A stretch of DNA of 64,000 nucleotides from Anaerolinea sp. (GCA_013822395.1 PNKK01000008.1:1-64000); one strand, 5' to 3'; counted from the stretch's first letter, positions 8,773 through 16,950 are shown. Notes: generated by a model not told the origin, from the sequence alone. Program-made: numbers and translations.

Positions 8773-8851
8773 TCTGGGCCGAGGACACGCGCGGGGGACG
8801 GCCTCCTCAGACGGCCAGTAGATGCCACCGCACCGCCCGCGGTGGCGTTGA

Positions 8852-8881
8852 TTGACCTTTTCTGGCATGTCATGGCATGAT
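8852..8881 (+). promoter_or_regulatory. Promoter with CATG triplicate for the excisionase-like antitoxin
   Basis: TTGACC (8852-8857), 18 bp, CATGAT (8876-8881), ending 7 nt before the ATG at 8889. Three CATG words spaced 5 bp apart (GGCATGTCATGGCATGAT) cover the spacer and -10. The first two form CATG-T-CATG, an odd-centred palindrome, which suggests an operator for the encoded DNA-binding protein. Confidence 0.45.
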
Positions 8882-8888
8882 CGCGACC

Positions 8889-9263
8889 ATGAACGACCGC
8901 CCGTACCGAACGGCCTCAGAAGTGGCTTTGGAGCTCGGAGTCAGCCTTCGGACGGTGCGACGCTGGGTGGCCGATGGCAGGCTGCCCGCCACCCGTGTCG
9001 GCCGGTCCGTGCGGATCCCGACCGATGCGTATCGCCAGGCGCCGCGTGTCGGTGAGGTCGCCGCCGACTATGTCGCGAGGAGCATCGCGAGCGCGTGGCC
9101 TGACACTCCGGAGCGACTCGCCGAGCAGCGGCGCACCGCCGCCGAGCTCATGGATCGTCTGGCCGCGCAGGGCCGGCCTTCAACCGGACCGTCCGATACG
9201 GCAGACGCCCTCCTGGACGCGGTCCGTGACGAGTTCGGGGCCGACCGACCCCCGGCTCGATGA
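8889..9263 (+). CDS. Excisionase/MerR-type HTH antitoxin
   Basis: 124 residues. Residues about 4-48 form an HTH_17/excisionase domain (RTASEVALELGVSLRTVRRW then GRLPATRVGRSVRIP), followed by a helical, Pro-rich C-terminal tail typical of antitoxins that bind a PIN toxin. The stop overlaps the vapC start as ATGA. I prefer the ATG at 8889 over 8877 because the promoter overlaps the latter. It probably represses its own operon through the CATG sites. Confidence 0.75.
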   Translation: MNDRPYRTASEVALELGVSLRTVRRWVADGRLPATRVGRSVRIPTDAYRQAPRVGEVAADYVARSIASAWPDTPERLAEQRRTAAELMDRLAAQGRPSTGPSDTADALLDAVRDEFGADRPPAR

Positions 9264-9694
9264 GCGCCGTCGTCATCGACGCCAGCATCGTCCTTCGCTG
9301 GATGCTCCAGGACGAGGCGGAACGGGCGCCAGCCCTGGCCGTGCGCGATCGAATCGTGGCCGGCCAGTTCGGGCCGTGCCAGCCACCGCACTTCGCGCTG
9401 GAGGTCGCATCGGCGCTCGTCAGAGCCACGCGTGCTGGGCGCCTTCGGCCGTCGGCCGTCTCCCCGCTGATCCGCACGCTCGAATCGCTGCGCCTCGGTG
9501 CGACCGACTTCGACGATTTCGCGTCCGCGGCGGCCGACGCCGCCCTCGAGCTGGGGCTGCGGGTTCCGGACGCGGGCTATGTCGTCTGTGCGCGGCGGAC
9601 CGGGGCCACCCTGATCACCGCCGACCGCCGGCTCCACGATGCGGCAGCTGCCTCGGGCATCGCTGTGGCGCTGCTCGGCGAGCTCGGACCCTGA
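9260..9694 (+). CDS. vapC: VapC-type PIN-domain ribonuclease toxin
   Basis: 144 residues, a complete PIN domain. The acidic quartet that binds Mg2+ or Mn2+ is visible as Asp7 (VVIDAS), Glu48 (FALEVAS), Asp104 (RVPDAGY) and Asp122 (ITADRRL). VapC toxins usually cleave tRNA or rRNA; the target is not predictable. It is translationally coupled to the upstream HTH antitoxin by a 4-nt overlap. In contrast to the PIN gene at 8318, this copy is intact. Confidence 0.88.
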   Translation: MSAVVIDASIVLRWMLQDEAERAPALAVRDRIVAGQFGPCQPPHFALEVASALVRATRAGRLRPSAVSPLIRTLESLRLGATDFDDFASAAADAALELGLRVPDAGYVVCARRTGATLITADRRLHDAAAASGIAVALLGELGP

Positions 9695-9697
9695 ACC

Positions 9698-9945
9698 GTG
9701 CGGTTTCGTGGCGAGTTCAGCCCGAGCCTCCTGAGCCGACATGCTCGGCGGGAGGCCGAGCGAGAGCGGATACCGCTCGACATGATCAGGCTGACGTATG
9801 TAGATCACGACGAGATGCGACCTTCCGTCCACGACGATCTCCGCGAAGTTCGCACGCGGTGGTTTGGCGAGGAAGGATCGAGGTCGTTGTGGACACCGAC
9901 GATGGCCGGATCGTGACGGTCTGGCGCACAGGATCGAGGCCATGA
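9698..9945 (+). pseudogene. DUF4258-like small toxin candidate, frameshifted
   Basis: Starts at GTG 9698, three bases after vapC. The N-terminal part contains LSRHARREAERERIPLDMI and the conserved RPSVHDDLREVRTRWFGEEG. The expected C-terminus (IEVVVDTDDGRIVTVWRTGS) continues in the next frame, so a single base is missing near 9875-9880 and the open frame ends early at 9916. With that base restored, the gene would end at 9945 with an ATGA overlap to the next gene. DUF4258 proteins are commonly paired with DUF2283 proteins, as here, and are suspected toxin-antitoxin partners. Confidence 0.65.
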
Positions 9946-10197
9946 CAAACCTGCTCCTCGAATACGACGAATCGGTCGATGCGGCCTACCTGACGCTGAC
10001 TGACGAACCATGGGACCACCAGGTTCGGCTCCGACGATGCCCGTGGCATCAACTACGCAGCCGATGGCTCGGTGATCGGCATCGAGATCCTATCCCCTCG
10101 TCGGAAGGGTGTGCTCCTCGACGGGCTGCCATATCGCGATGACATCCTCCGTGTCATGCGGTCTGTCGGCTTTCGAATCGTCGAGACGGCGCGCTGA
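9942..10197 (+). pseudogene. DUF2283-like antitoxin candidate, frameshifted
   Basis: Starts at ATG 9942 with the DUF2283 signature LLLEYDESVDAAYLTLTDE. The remainder (DDARGINYAADGSVIGIEIL, then SPRRKGVLLDGLPYRDDIL) is in the next frame; one extra base lies near 10027-10034. The total span is one base longer than a multiple of three, consistent with a single insertion. It overlaps the upstream DUF4258-like gene by ATGA, so the two form a coupled pair and both now carry one-base defects. Confidence 0.65.
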
Positions 10198-10240
10198 GAT
10201 CAACCAGCTGGTCGCGGACTCCGAATCATCCAGGCTCGAT

Positions 10241-10990
10241 CTACTTCGCGCTCCCTACCGGTCCAGTTGCGGACGGAGGCCGACTCGCCGATAGCCAGAG
10301 GATCCCGTTGCCCGGCCAGGCGCCGGGCTCGTTGGTGAGGGCGTCGTGGAGGACTCGGTCGGGCACCGGGAACGCGGCCTGGACGGTGGCCGCCAGCGAG
10401 CGGATGACGGCTCGGTTCCGGTGGGTCGGCGGCAGGACGAGGACAGCATGAACCTGGACGCCGACCGCGGCCGACGCCTGGACGGCCGCCTGCTTGTCGT
10501 GACACTCGCGTGCGAGCTCCTCCCAGCGCTGGATTCGCGACTCAACTTCGAGGAGCACGATCTGCCGAGCTCCGTCCATGCGCACGTCGGTGGATCGGTG
10601 ACCTGGACCCGCGAGCGTGGTCGGGACGGGCGCCTCGATCGTGGCCCGCCATCCTGGGTGGCGCAGCCGGAGCAGGGCTTCGATGAGACGGGCATGTGCC
10701 GCATCGCGGATCATCGGCTCGGCGTCCGCGTAGAGGGCCATCTTGAACGTGGCCCCGAGGGCCGCCGAGGCTCGGGCACGGATCCGTGGCCCGACGTCCT
10801 CATCGCCGGCCTCGAGCTGGCAGATGACCGAGCGACTGACACCGATGGAGCGGGCGACGGCGGCCTGGGTGACGCCGAAACGGAGGCGGAGCTCCCGGAA
10901 GTCCTCCCCGAACCTCGTCGCCGTTCGCCGGAGCGCACGATCGCCTTCGTTGGTCGCCTTGCGAGTGATCCCCGTGTGCGTCGCGGCCAT
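10241..10990 (-). CDS. XRE-family regulator with a restriction-nuclease-like C-terminal domain
   Basis: 249 residues. The start is fixed by a perfect AGGAGG 6 nt before the ATG. The N-terminal XRE helix-turn-helix (about residues 27-82) contains FGVTQAAVARSIGVSRSVIC. The C-terminal half has a PD-(D/E)XK-like spacing: Asp135 (STDVRMDG), then Glu148 and Glu150 in VLLEVESRIQRW and Lys166. This is known from family comparison of HTH proteins with endonuclease-like tails, whose catalytic activity is usually unproven. It closes the accessory island and faces the other genes. A role in defence or self-regulation is inference. Confidence 0.7.
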   Translation of the reverse strand: MAATHTGITRKATNEGDRALRRTATRFGEDFRELRLRFGVTQAAVARSIGVSRSVICQLEAGDEDVGPRIRARASAALGATFKMALYADAEPMIRDAAHARLIEALLRLRHPGWRATIEAPVPTTLAGPGHRSTDVRMDGARQIVLLEVESRIQRWEELARECHDKQAAVQASAAVGVQVHAVLVLPPTHRNRAVIRSLAATVQAAFPVPDRVLHDALTNEPGAWPGNGILWLSASRPPSATGPVGSAK

Positions 10991-11260
10991 GCCGCACCTC
11001 CTGATGCGCGGCGGGCCTGGGCCAGGGTTCGTTGGCGGGCTTGACGCGGCGACCCACGGGTGGAGTCGGTCATCCCGGGGCGTGCCGTTCTCCGTAGGAA
11101 ACCAAACGGCGGTTATCGGCGGATCACCTGGAAGAGCTTCCAAGCCTGGGCGCCCGCGAACGGCCGGAATCCGGGGGCCTGTTCGCGGGCAGCGAACAAC
11201 AGGGCTGAATGCGCTCGCGTGCCTGAAGGCGTGTGGGGGCACGGGCCGCCGGGCACGGCC

Positions 11261-11566
11261 CGATTCAGGCGATCGGTTCGCCGGGCGAGAACAACCGGGC
11301 GACCGGCCCGGCCGGGCGAGCGGGGAGCGTTCGATTCAGGCGATCGGTTCGCGTGCGGAGAGCGGATCGCCTGGACGGCCGACCTGGGCCGCCGGGCACG
11401 GCCCGATTCAGGCGATCGGTTCGCCGGGCGAGAACAACCGGGCGACCGGCCCGGCCGGGCGAGCGGGGAGCGTTCGATTCAGGCGATCGGTTCGCCGGGC
11501 GAGAACAACCGGGCGACCGGCCCGGCCGGGCGAGCGGGGAGCGTTCGATTCAGGCGATCGGTTCGC
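11261..11566. repeat. Minisatellite with 71-bp period, five anchors
   Basis: The 20-mer CGATTCAGGCGATCGGTTCG starts at 11261, 11332, 11404, 11475 and 11546 (offsets 71, 72, 71, 71). Units 1, 3 and 4 are essentially identical over all 71 bp. Unit 2 differs in its second half and ends with GGGCCGCCGGGCACGGCC, which also precedes unit 1, so a two-unit block was duplicated again. Each unit can fold (GTTCGCC with GGCGAGAAC). The intervening sequences are identical, which excludes a CRISPR array. The 10991-11610 interval has no convincing gene; the repeat lies downstream of the NRAMP gene. Confidence 0.8.
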
Positions 11567-11610
11567 CGGGCGGAGAACAAGGATGGGGCGGACGGACGGG
11601 CGCGGGACCC

Positions 11611-12951
11611 TCAGCCCACGCGGACCCCGAAGACGCCCAGGGCCGTCACTCCAAGCAGGACGGCATCCAGGGCAATCACCAGGCCCACGGCACCCCAGGC
11701 CAGGGCGTTGGCAACGCGCCCGTTCCGGTGGCGGCCCATGATCCGGCCGTCGTTGACGAGCAGGACCATGAACACGAGGACCACCGGTAGCAGAAGACCC
11801 TGGAGGTTCTGCGAGGCGACGATCAGCGGCAGCAGATCCAGGCCTGGGATCAGCACCACGAGCGCCCCCAACCCCAGAACGAAGGTGTAGATCCCGAAGA
11901 ACGCGCGGGCGTCCTCGAACCGCTTATCGACGCCGGACTCCCAGCCGAACGCCTCGCAGATCACGAACGCGGTCGAGATCGGCATGATCGTCGCGGCGAG
12001 GACGGACGCTCCGAACAGCCCGATCGCGAAGAGGGTGCTCGACAGCTCGCCGGCGACCGGTCCCAGCGCCAGGGCGGCGTCCTCGGCGGTCTCGATCGAG
12101 CCGCCGGTAGCGTAGATGGTGGTGGCCGTGGCGACGACCACGAAGACTGCGATGACGTTCGTCCAGATCGCCCCACCGACGGCGTCGGCCTGCTCGAGGC
12201 GGAGCTCCTCCTCGCCGATGCCCTTCTCCGCGACCGCGCTCTGGAGGTAGAACTGCATGTACGGGGTGATCGTGGTGCCGACGACGGCGACCATCAGGAG
12301 CACCACCGACGGCGAGAGGTCGATCGAGGGCCGGACGAGCGCCGTCCCCACGGCCCCCCAGTCCGGTCCGGCCAGGAGCGCCGAGGCGACGTAGGCGACG
12401 AAGACGGCCATCACGGACAGGAAGACCCGCTCGACCGTCCGGTAGCTGGCGAACAGGACGAGCGCCCAGATCGCGACGCCCACGACCGGCACGGTGAGCC
12501 AGCGCGGGACGCCGAAGATCTCCAGCGCGGCCGCCGCTCCCGAGAACTCGGCGACGGTGTTGGCGATGTTCGCGACGAGGAGGACGAGCATTGCGAAGGC
12601 CGTCCAGCGCACGCCGAAGCGGTCCCGGATCAGGTCGGACAGGCCCTGGCCGGTGACGACGCCGAGGCGCGCCGCCATCTCCTGGACGATCGCGAGGATG
12701 ACGATCGTGATCGGGAAGATCCACAGCAGCCCCAGCCCGGTCCGGGACCCCATGACGCTGTAGGTGGTGATCCCGCCGGCGTCGTTCCCGGCCACCCCGG
12801 CGATGAGCCCCGGCCCCATGACCGCGAGGAAGGCAAGGAGCCCGCGCCGACCCCGGAACCGGCCTCGGAGCCGGAGCCAGCCGCCGCTGCCGCGAATCCG
12901 CGCGCGGGCGCGCTGCGCGACCTCGGGGAGGGGCGGGACGGTCGGGCGCAA
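11611..12951 (-). CDS. NRAMP-family divalent metal transporter with atypical metal site
   Basis: 446 residues from a TTG start (initiation codon uncertain), with about 11 transmembrane segments in the LeuT-like NRAMP fold. The family TM1 motif DPGN is replaced by DAGG (residues 57-60, in AGNDAGGITTY), and the TM6 MPH motif that supplies the metal-binding Met is replaced by TPY (229-231, in TTITPYMQFYLQSA). Loss of that Met is the reported hallmark of NRAMP relatives that carry Mg2+ rather than Mn2+/Fe2+. It lies 38 bp downstream of a soluble MgtE_N/CBS protein on the same strand, which also points to magnesium. The 3' side borders the minisatellite. A canonical MntH function is less likely but not excluded. 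Confidence 0.85.
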   Translation of the reverse strand: MRPTVPPLPEVAQRARARIRGSGGWLRLRGRFRGRRGLLAFLAVMGPGLIAGVAGNDAGGITTYSVMGSRTGLGLLWIFPITIVILAIVQEMAARLGVVTGQGLSDLIRDRFGVRWTAFAMLVLLVANIANTVAEFSGAAAALEIFGVPRWLTVPVVGVAIWALVLFASYRTVERVFLSVMAVFVAYVASALLAGPDWGAVGTALVRPSIDLSPSVVLLMVAVVGTTITPYMQFYLQSAVAEKGIGEEELRLEQADAVGGAIWTNVIAVFVVVATATTIYATGGSIETAEDAALALGPVAGELSSTLFAIGLFGASVLAATIMPISTAFVICEAFGWESGVDKRFEDARAFFGIYTFVLGLGALVVLIPGLDLLPLIVASQNLQGLLLPVVLVFMVLLVNDGRIMGRHRNGRVANALAWGAVGLVIALDAVLLGVTALGVFGVRVG

Positions 12952-12988
12952 CGGTCCGGGCCTCGGGGACTGCGCGGCCGCTCGCGGC

Positions 12989-14260
12989 CTAGGCCCGGCC
13001 GGCGAGGCGCGGCAGCCGCTTCCGCCAGGCGTCGGGGAGGATCGCGTCCATCGCGTCGTCCACGGTCACGATGCCTACGAGGTGCCCGCTCGCGTCGACG
13101 ACCGGGACCGCGAGCAGGTTGTAGTGGGCGACGACCTCGGCGACCTCGTCCTCGTCGGCGAGCACGCCGACGGTGACCGGCTCCGGGATCATGACCTCGG
13201 CCACGGGGGCATCGGCCCGCGAAACGATGAGGTCGCGCAGCGACAGGACGCCGACCAGGCGATCCTCGTCGTCGGTGACGTAGACGTAGTAGATCGTCTC
13301 GGCGTCCGGCTCGAGCTCTCGGAGCCGATCGATCGCCTGACCACACGTCAGCGATGCCGGCACGGCCACGAACTCGGTGGTCATCATGCCGCCCGCAGTG
13401 TCCTCCGGGTAGGCGAGCAGCTCGCCGAGCTCCTCGGCCTCGTCCCGCTCCATGAGCGCGAGGATCTCCTCCCGCGTCTCGTCGGACAGGTCGGCCACGA
13501 GGTCGGCGGCGTCGTCCGGGGACATCTCCTCGAGGATGTCCGCCGCGCGCGCCGGGTCGAGGTCCTCGAGGACTTCGACCTGCGTCTCGGGCTCCATCTC
13601 CTCGAAGACATCTGCCGCCGCCTCGTCGTCGAGCGACGCGAGGACGCCGGCGCGATCCTTCGGGGCGAGCTGGTCGATGATCGTGGCCAGGTCGGCCGGA
13701 TGGAGCTCGGCCAGGCCGGCGTGGGGCACCCGCAGCTTGATCGAGGCGATCGAGGTCTCGACCGGATCGACGTCCTCCCAGTCGATGTACCGATCGGGGA
13801 CGGGCATCTTCAGGTTCCGGGCGAGCGTGCGGTAGCCGCGCTCCAGGCCGAGTCGCCGGAGGAGCCCGGCCGCCCCCACGTCAACCGCGACGAGATGAAG
13901 CCGACCCTCGATCTCGTCGAGGCGCAGGTCGTTGACGCGGACGACCTTCCGGCCATCGATGTCCACGATCTGCTTGTCCATGAGGTCGGCGCGCAGGAGA
14001 ATCTCGTTCGGGCGCTGCTGGAACTTCCCGATGTCGATGGTCTGCGTCCGGAGCCGGGCACCGGCCGCATCGAGGTGGTCGACCGAGGTCCAGGGCAGGA
14101 AGATCCGTCGCCGATCGGTCTCCGCGACGAGGCCGGTGACGGGCGGGTAGCGGTCGCCGACGGCGACGATCAGATCGGCGACCTTGCCGATCGGGTCGCC
14201 GTTGCCGTCGAGCACGGGCCGGCCGATCGCCTGACTCAGGAAGAGCATCTGCCACCTCAC
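12989..14260 (-). CDS. Soluble PRC-barrel / MgtE_N / CBS-pair protein (detached MgtE sensor)
   Basis: 423 residues with no membrane segment. Order: one or two PRC-barrel-like domains (PVLDGNGDPIGKVADLIV, then VDIDGRKVVRVNDLRLDE), an MgtE N-terminal superhelical domain about residues 175-285 (repeated acidic helices, LAELHPADLATIIDQLAP), then two CBS motifs to the end (AGGMMTTEFVAVPASLT, AEVMIPEPVTVGVLADED). In MgtE these cytosolic domains sense Mg2+ and gate the channel. Here the channel domain is absent, and the next gene is an NRAMP transporter, so a sensor-transporter pair is inferred. It starts at GTG 14260 or ATG 14248; the latter has GAGGTG just upstream. Confidence 0.85.
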   Translation of the reverse strand: MRWQMLFLSQAIGRPVLDGNGDPIGKVADLIVAVGDRYPPVTGLVAETDRRRIFLPWTSVDHLDAAGARLRTQTIDIGKFQQRPNEILLRADLMDKQIVDIDGRKVVRVNDLRLDEIEGRLHLVAVDVGAAGLLRRLGLERGYRTLARNLKMPVPDRYIDWEDVDPVETSIASIKLRVPHAGLAELHPADLATIIDQLAPKDRAGVLASLDDEAAADVFEEMEPETQVEVLEDLDPARAADILEEMSPDDAADLVADLSDETREEILALMERDEAEELGELLAYPEDTAGGMMTTEFVAVPASLTCGQAIDRLRELEPDAETIYYVYVTDDEDRLVGVLSLRDLIVSRADAPVAEVMIPEPVTVGVLADEDEVAEVVAHYNLLAVPVVDASGHLVGIVTVDDAMDAILPDAWRKRLPRLAGRA

Positions 14261-14468
14261 GGGCGGTCCGACCGCCGCCGGGTGGCACGGGCCCCGGAGG
14301 GCCCCGCGTCACACGCGGGAGGCGGGCTGGACCTTCGGGTCGGGCGCCTGTCTGGCGCCCGCGGGACTGGGTCCGGTCTCCACGATGGGAGCGATCCTCC
14401 GAAGCGGATTGTGCGGTCCGGGCGCGGCATCGCCGATGGCGGGGGCGCGGGGAACCGGGGCGAGTGTA
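14261..14468 (-). promoter_or_regulatory. Structured leader upstream of the MgtE-like/NRAMP operon
   Basis: On the minus strand TACACT (14468-14463) could be a -10 box, giving a leader of about 195 nt. The leader contains two perfect 7-bp hairpins with short loops (GGGCGCC/GGCGCCC at 14342-14360 and CCCGCGT/ACGCGGG at 14303-14319) and a GC-rich GGGCCC inverted pair near 14289-14305. A metal-sensing riboswitch would be expected here, but I could not match the M-box or yybP-ykoY consensus. The rest of the interval to 14712 shows nothing clear except a GGTACTTCTGCC motif at 14640. Confidence 0.35.
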
Positions 14469-14712
14469 GAGGCCGCTCGTGGCCCCGGTCAACGCGAAGG
14501 TCAGCGCGAGGTGTCAACGGCGAGGTCAACGCGAGGACCACGCGAGGTACGCGTCTGGTCTCTCCGTGGCGGCCTCCGTGGCGGCCTCGCCCCGGCGTCC
14601 AGACCGGGAAGGTGCGGTAACGGTGCCGCCAGGGGGCGGCTGGTACTTCTGCCGAGGCCACCGGTACCTCTGAGCGCTGCCCCGGCGCACCGGGGACTGC
14701 CACAGTTCGACC

Positions 14713-16878
14713 GTGCGCGTGCAGGCCTCCTCGGAGCGAGAGACCTCGGCCGGTCCCGGCCGGGGTTTGGCGGTGACTGCGCGCGAGCCGCGCCTCGTTC
14801 GTCCCCGGGGCGAGCCGCGTTCCGATCGCTACCGGTCGCTCGTGGAGGTGGCGGAGCGTCTCTCGACATCCTTCGACCGGGCGGATCTGCACCAGACCGT
14901 CGTCGACGCGGCAATGTCGCTCTCGCGCGCGGATTCGGTCCTCCTCCGGACGGCGCACGGCGATGTCCTCGAACTCGTCGGCTGGTCTGGACTGGACGAC
15001 GCCAGGGCGCGTCGCCAGCCCGAGGTGTCGCCCCGCGACGGCTGGGTCGGCGAGGTCCTGACCGGCGGCCGCGTGTGGGCGTGCGCGGACGTTCGGACCC
15101 TGGCCGCCGGGCTATGGCGTGACAGATCGGACGACACCCAGCCGGTGCGCGGTGTCATGCTCGTCCCGCTCATCCACGGCGGGCGGCTCATCGGGTCCGT
15201 CACCGTGACGACGTTCGAGCCGCGCGCCTGGACGGACGAGGACGTCGAGATCATGACGGCCCTCGGCGCCCATGCCGCGCTCGCCCTCCGGAACGCGGAG
15301 CTCTTCGAGCGCCTCGACGCGCGGGCTGCCCAGATGGCGGTCGTCCAGGCGGCGTCCGCGCGGATGAGCCGGGCGAAGAGCGTCGACTCGGTCGGCCGGG
15401 CGATCGTGGAGGAGGTCGGCGCGATCGTCGACTACCATAACGCACAGGTCTACATCGTGGAGCCCGGCGACGAGCTCGTCCCGATCGCCTTTCAGGGCAA
15501 GGTCGGAGCCTACGAGATCATGGACTGGGACCTCCTCCGGTTGAAGGTCGGCGAGGGCTTCACCGGCTGGGTCGCCGCAAACGGGACGCCGCTCTGCATT
15601 CCCGACGCGAGCGCCGACCCGCGGGGGGTCCAGATCCCGGGCACGGACGTCGTCACGGAGTCGATGCTCGTCGTACCGATGCGTCACGACGACGCGGTCA
15701 TCGGCGTCATCACGCTCTCCAAGCTCGGCCTCCGCCAGTTCGACGACGACGACCTCCAGGTTCTCACGATCCTGGCGGACCAGGCTGCGACCGCCCTGGA
15801 GTCGGCGCGGCTGCTCGCCCGGACCCAATCGATGGCCGTTGAGCTCCGCCGACTCCTCGAGATGAGCCAGGACCTGACCCAGACGCTCGACCCGAAGCAG
15901 GTCGGCGCACTCATCGCGCGCCACCTGACGGTGGCCCTGGGGCTGGACTCCTGCGTGATCAGCTCGTGGGACGTCGCCGGCGATCGGCTTATCTCCCTCG
16001 GCGAGTACCCGGACCTCGGTCTCGTCACGAACCACCCGGTCTATCTTCTCTCGGAGTACCCGGAGACCCGCCGCGTGCTCGAGACACAGGCGACGGTGAT
16101 CGTCGATGCCGAGGATCCCGCGGCCGACCAGGCGGAGACGGCCATCCTTCGAGAGGAGGGTCACCGCCTGCTGGCGATGATCCCGCTCATCGCCAAGGGC
16201 CAGTCGGTCGGGCTCGTGGAGCTGGCGTCAGCCGATCTCGTGCCCCTCGACGAGGGCCGGCTGGCCCTCGCCCGAACGATGGCGAACGAGGCGGCGATGG
16301 CGCTCGAGAACGCGCGCCTGTACGAGGCCGCCCGCTCGCTTGCGGACCGCGACCCGCTGACCGGCTTCTTCAACCACCGGTTCATCTACGAGCGGCTGGG
16401 GGAGGAGATCGTCCGGGCGCGCCGTGCCCGCCGCCCGCTGAGCCTTCTCATGCTCGACCTCGACGACTTCAAGCTGGTCAACGACACGTTCGGTCACCAG
16501 TTCGGCGATCGCTGCCTGGTCCACCTGGCCGAGGTCGTGCGGTCCACGCTCCGGGCCTCGGACGTGCCTGCTCGGTACGGCGGCGACGAGTTCGTCGTGA
16601 TCCTCCCCGACGCCGACGAGGACGCGGCGGCGGCCGTTGCGGACCGGATCACCGAGGAGCTCGCCGGGAACCCGCTCGTCGCCGACGGCCGCGGACCGGT
16701 TCCGGTGAGCGTCTCGATCGGAGTGGCGTCGGTGGGACCGGACGTCCGGACGCCGACCGAGCTCGTGGGCGCGGCCGACACCCGGATGTACGCGGCGAAG
16801 GTCGGCGGGGCCCACGACCTGGGGCTTCATCGGATCGCGAAGGCGATCGCGGTCGAAGCGGTGGAAGCGGTCGAATAG
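14713..16878 (+). CDS. Diguanylate cyclase with three GAF domains
   Basis: 721 residues from GTG, cytosolic. Three GAF modules (about residues 40-190, 205-370, 385-540) are joined by helical linkers and followed by a GGDEF domain. The catalytic motif YGGDEF is intact near residue 622, and RASD lies five residues before it, matching the RxxD inhibitory site that binds c-di-GMP. It should make c-di-GMP from two GTP, controlled by ligands bound to the GAF domains; which ligands cannot be told. The next gene is a second cyclase on the same strand. The exact start is uncertain because the first 35 residues are low-complexity. Confidence 0.92.
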   Translation: MRVQASSERETSAGPGRGLAVTAREPRLVRPRGEPRSDRYRSLVEVAERLSTSFDRADLHQTVVDAAMSLSRADSVLLRTAHGDVLELVGWSGLDDARARRQPEVSPRDGWVGEVLTGGRVWACADVRTLAAGLWRDRSDDTQPVRGVMLVPLIHGGRLIGSVTVTTFEPRAWTDEDVEIMTALGAHAALALRNAELFERLDARAAQMAVVQAASARMSRAKSVDSVGRAIVEEVGAIVDYHNAQVYIVEPGDELVPIAFQGKVGAYEIMDWDLLRLKVGEGFTGWVAANGTPLCIPDASADPRGVQIPGTDVVTESMLVVPMRHDDAVIGVITLSKLGLRQFDDDDLQVLTILADQAATALESARLLARTQSMAVELRRLLEMSQDLTQTLDPKQVGALIARHLTVALGLDSCVISSWDVAGDRLISLGEYPDLGLVTNHPVYLLSEYPETRRVLETQATVIVDAEDPAADQAETAILREEGHRLLAMIPLIAKGQSVGLVELASADLVPLDEGRLALARTMANEAAMALENARLYEAARSLADRDPLTGFFNHRFIYERLGEEIVRARRARRPLSLLMLDLDDFKLVNDTFGHQFGDRCLVHLAEVVRSTLRASDVPARYGGDEFVVILPDADEDAAAAVADRITEELAGNPLVADGRGPVPVSVSIGVASVGPDVRTPTELVGAADTRMYAAKVGGAHDLGLHRIAKAIAVEAVEAVE

Positions 16879-16909
16879 GACACCCGCGCCCGGACGGCGG
16901 GCTGTAGTA

Positions 16910-16950
16910 CGGAAGTACCAGTCCGCGCTGGGACGCCGGTACCACCGGTG
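16910..16950. promoter_or_regulatory. GTACC-containing intergenic motif between the two cyclases
   Basis: CGGAAGTACCAGTCCG (16910-16925) followed by CCGGTACCACCGGTGCC. Related words occur at 14638 (inverted), 35856, 35929, 36001 and 37526 (inverted), always between genes. Function unknown; a shared regulator or structured RNA end is possible. Confidence 0.3.

Noticed and set aside
11261..11566. CRISPR-like array (20-bp repeats at regular spacing)
   Set aside because: The DNA between the anchors is itself identical in several units, there are no unique spacers, and no cas gene is present.
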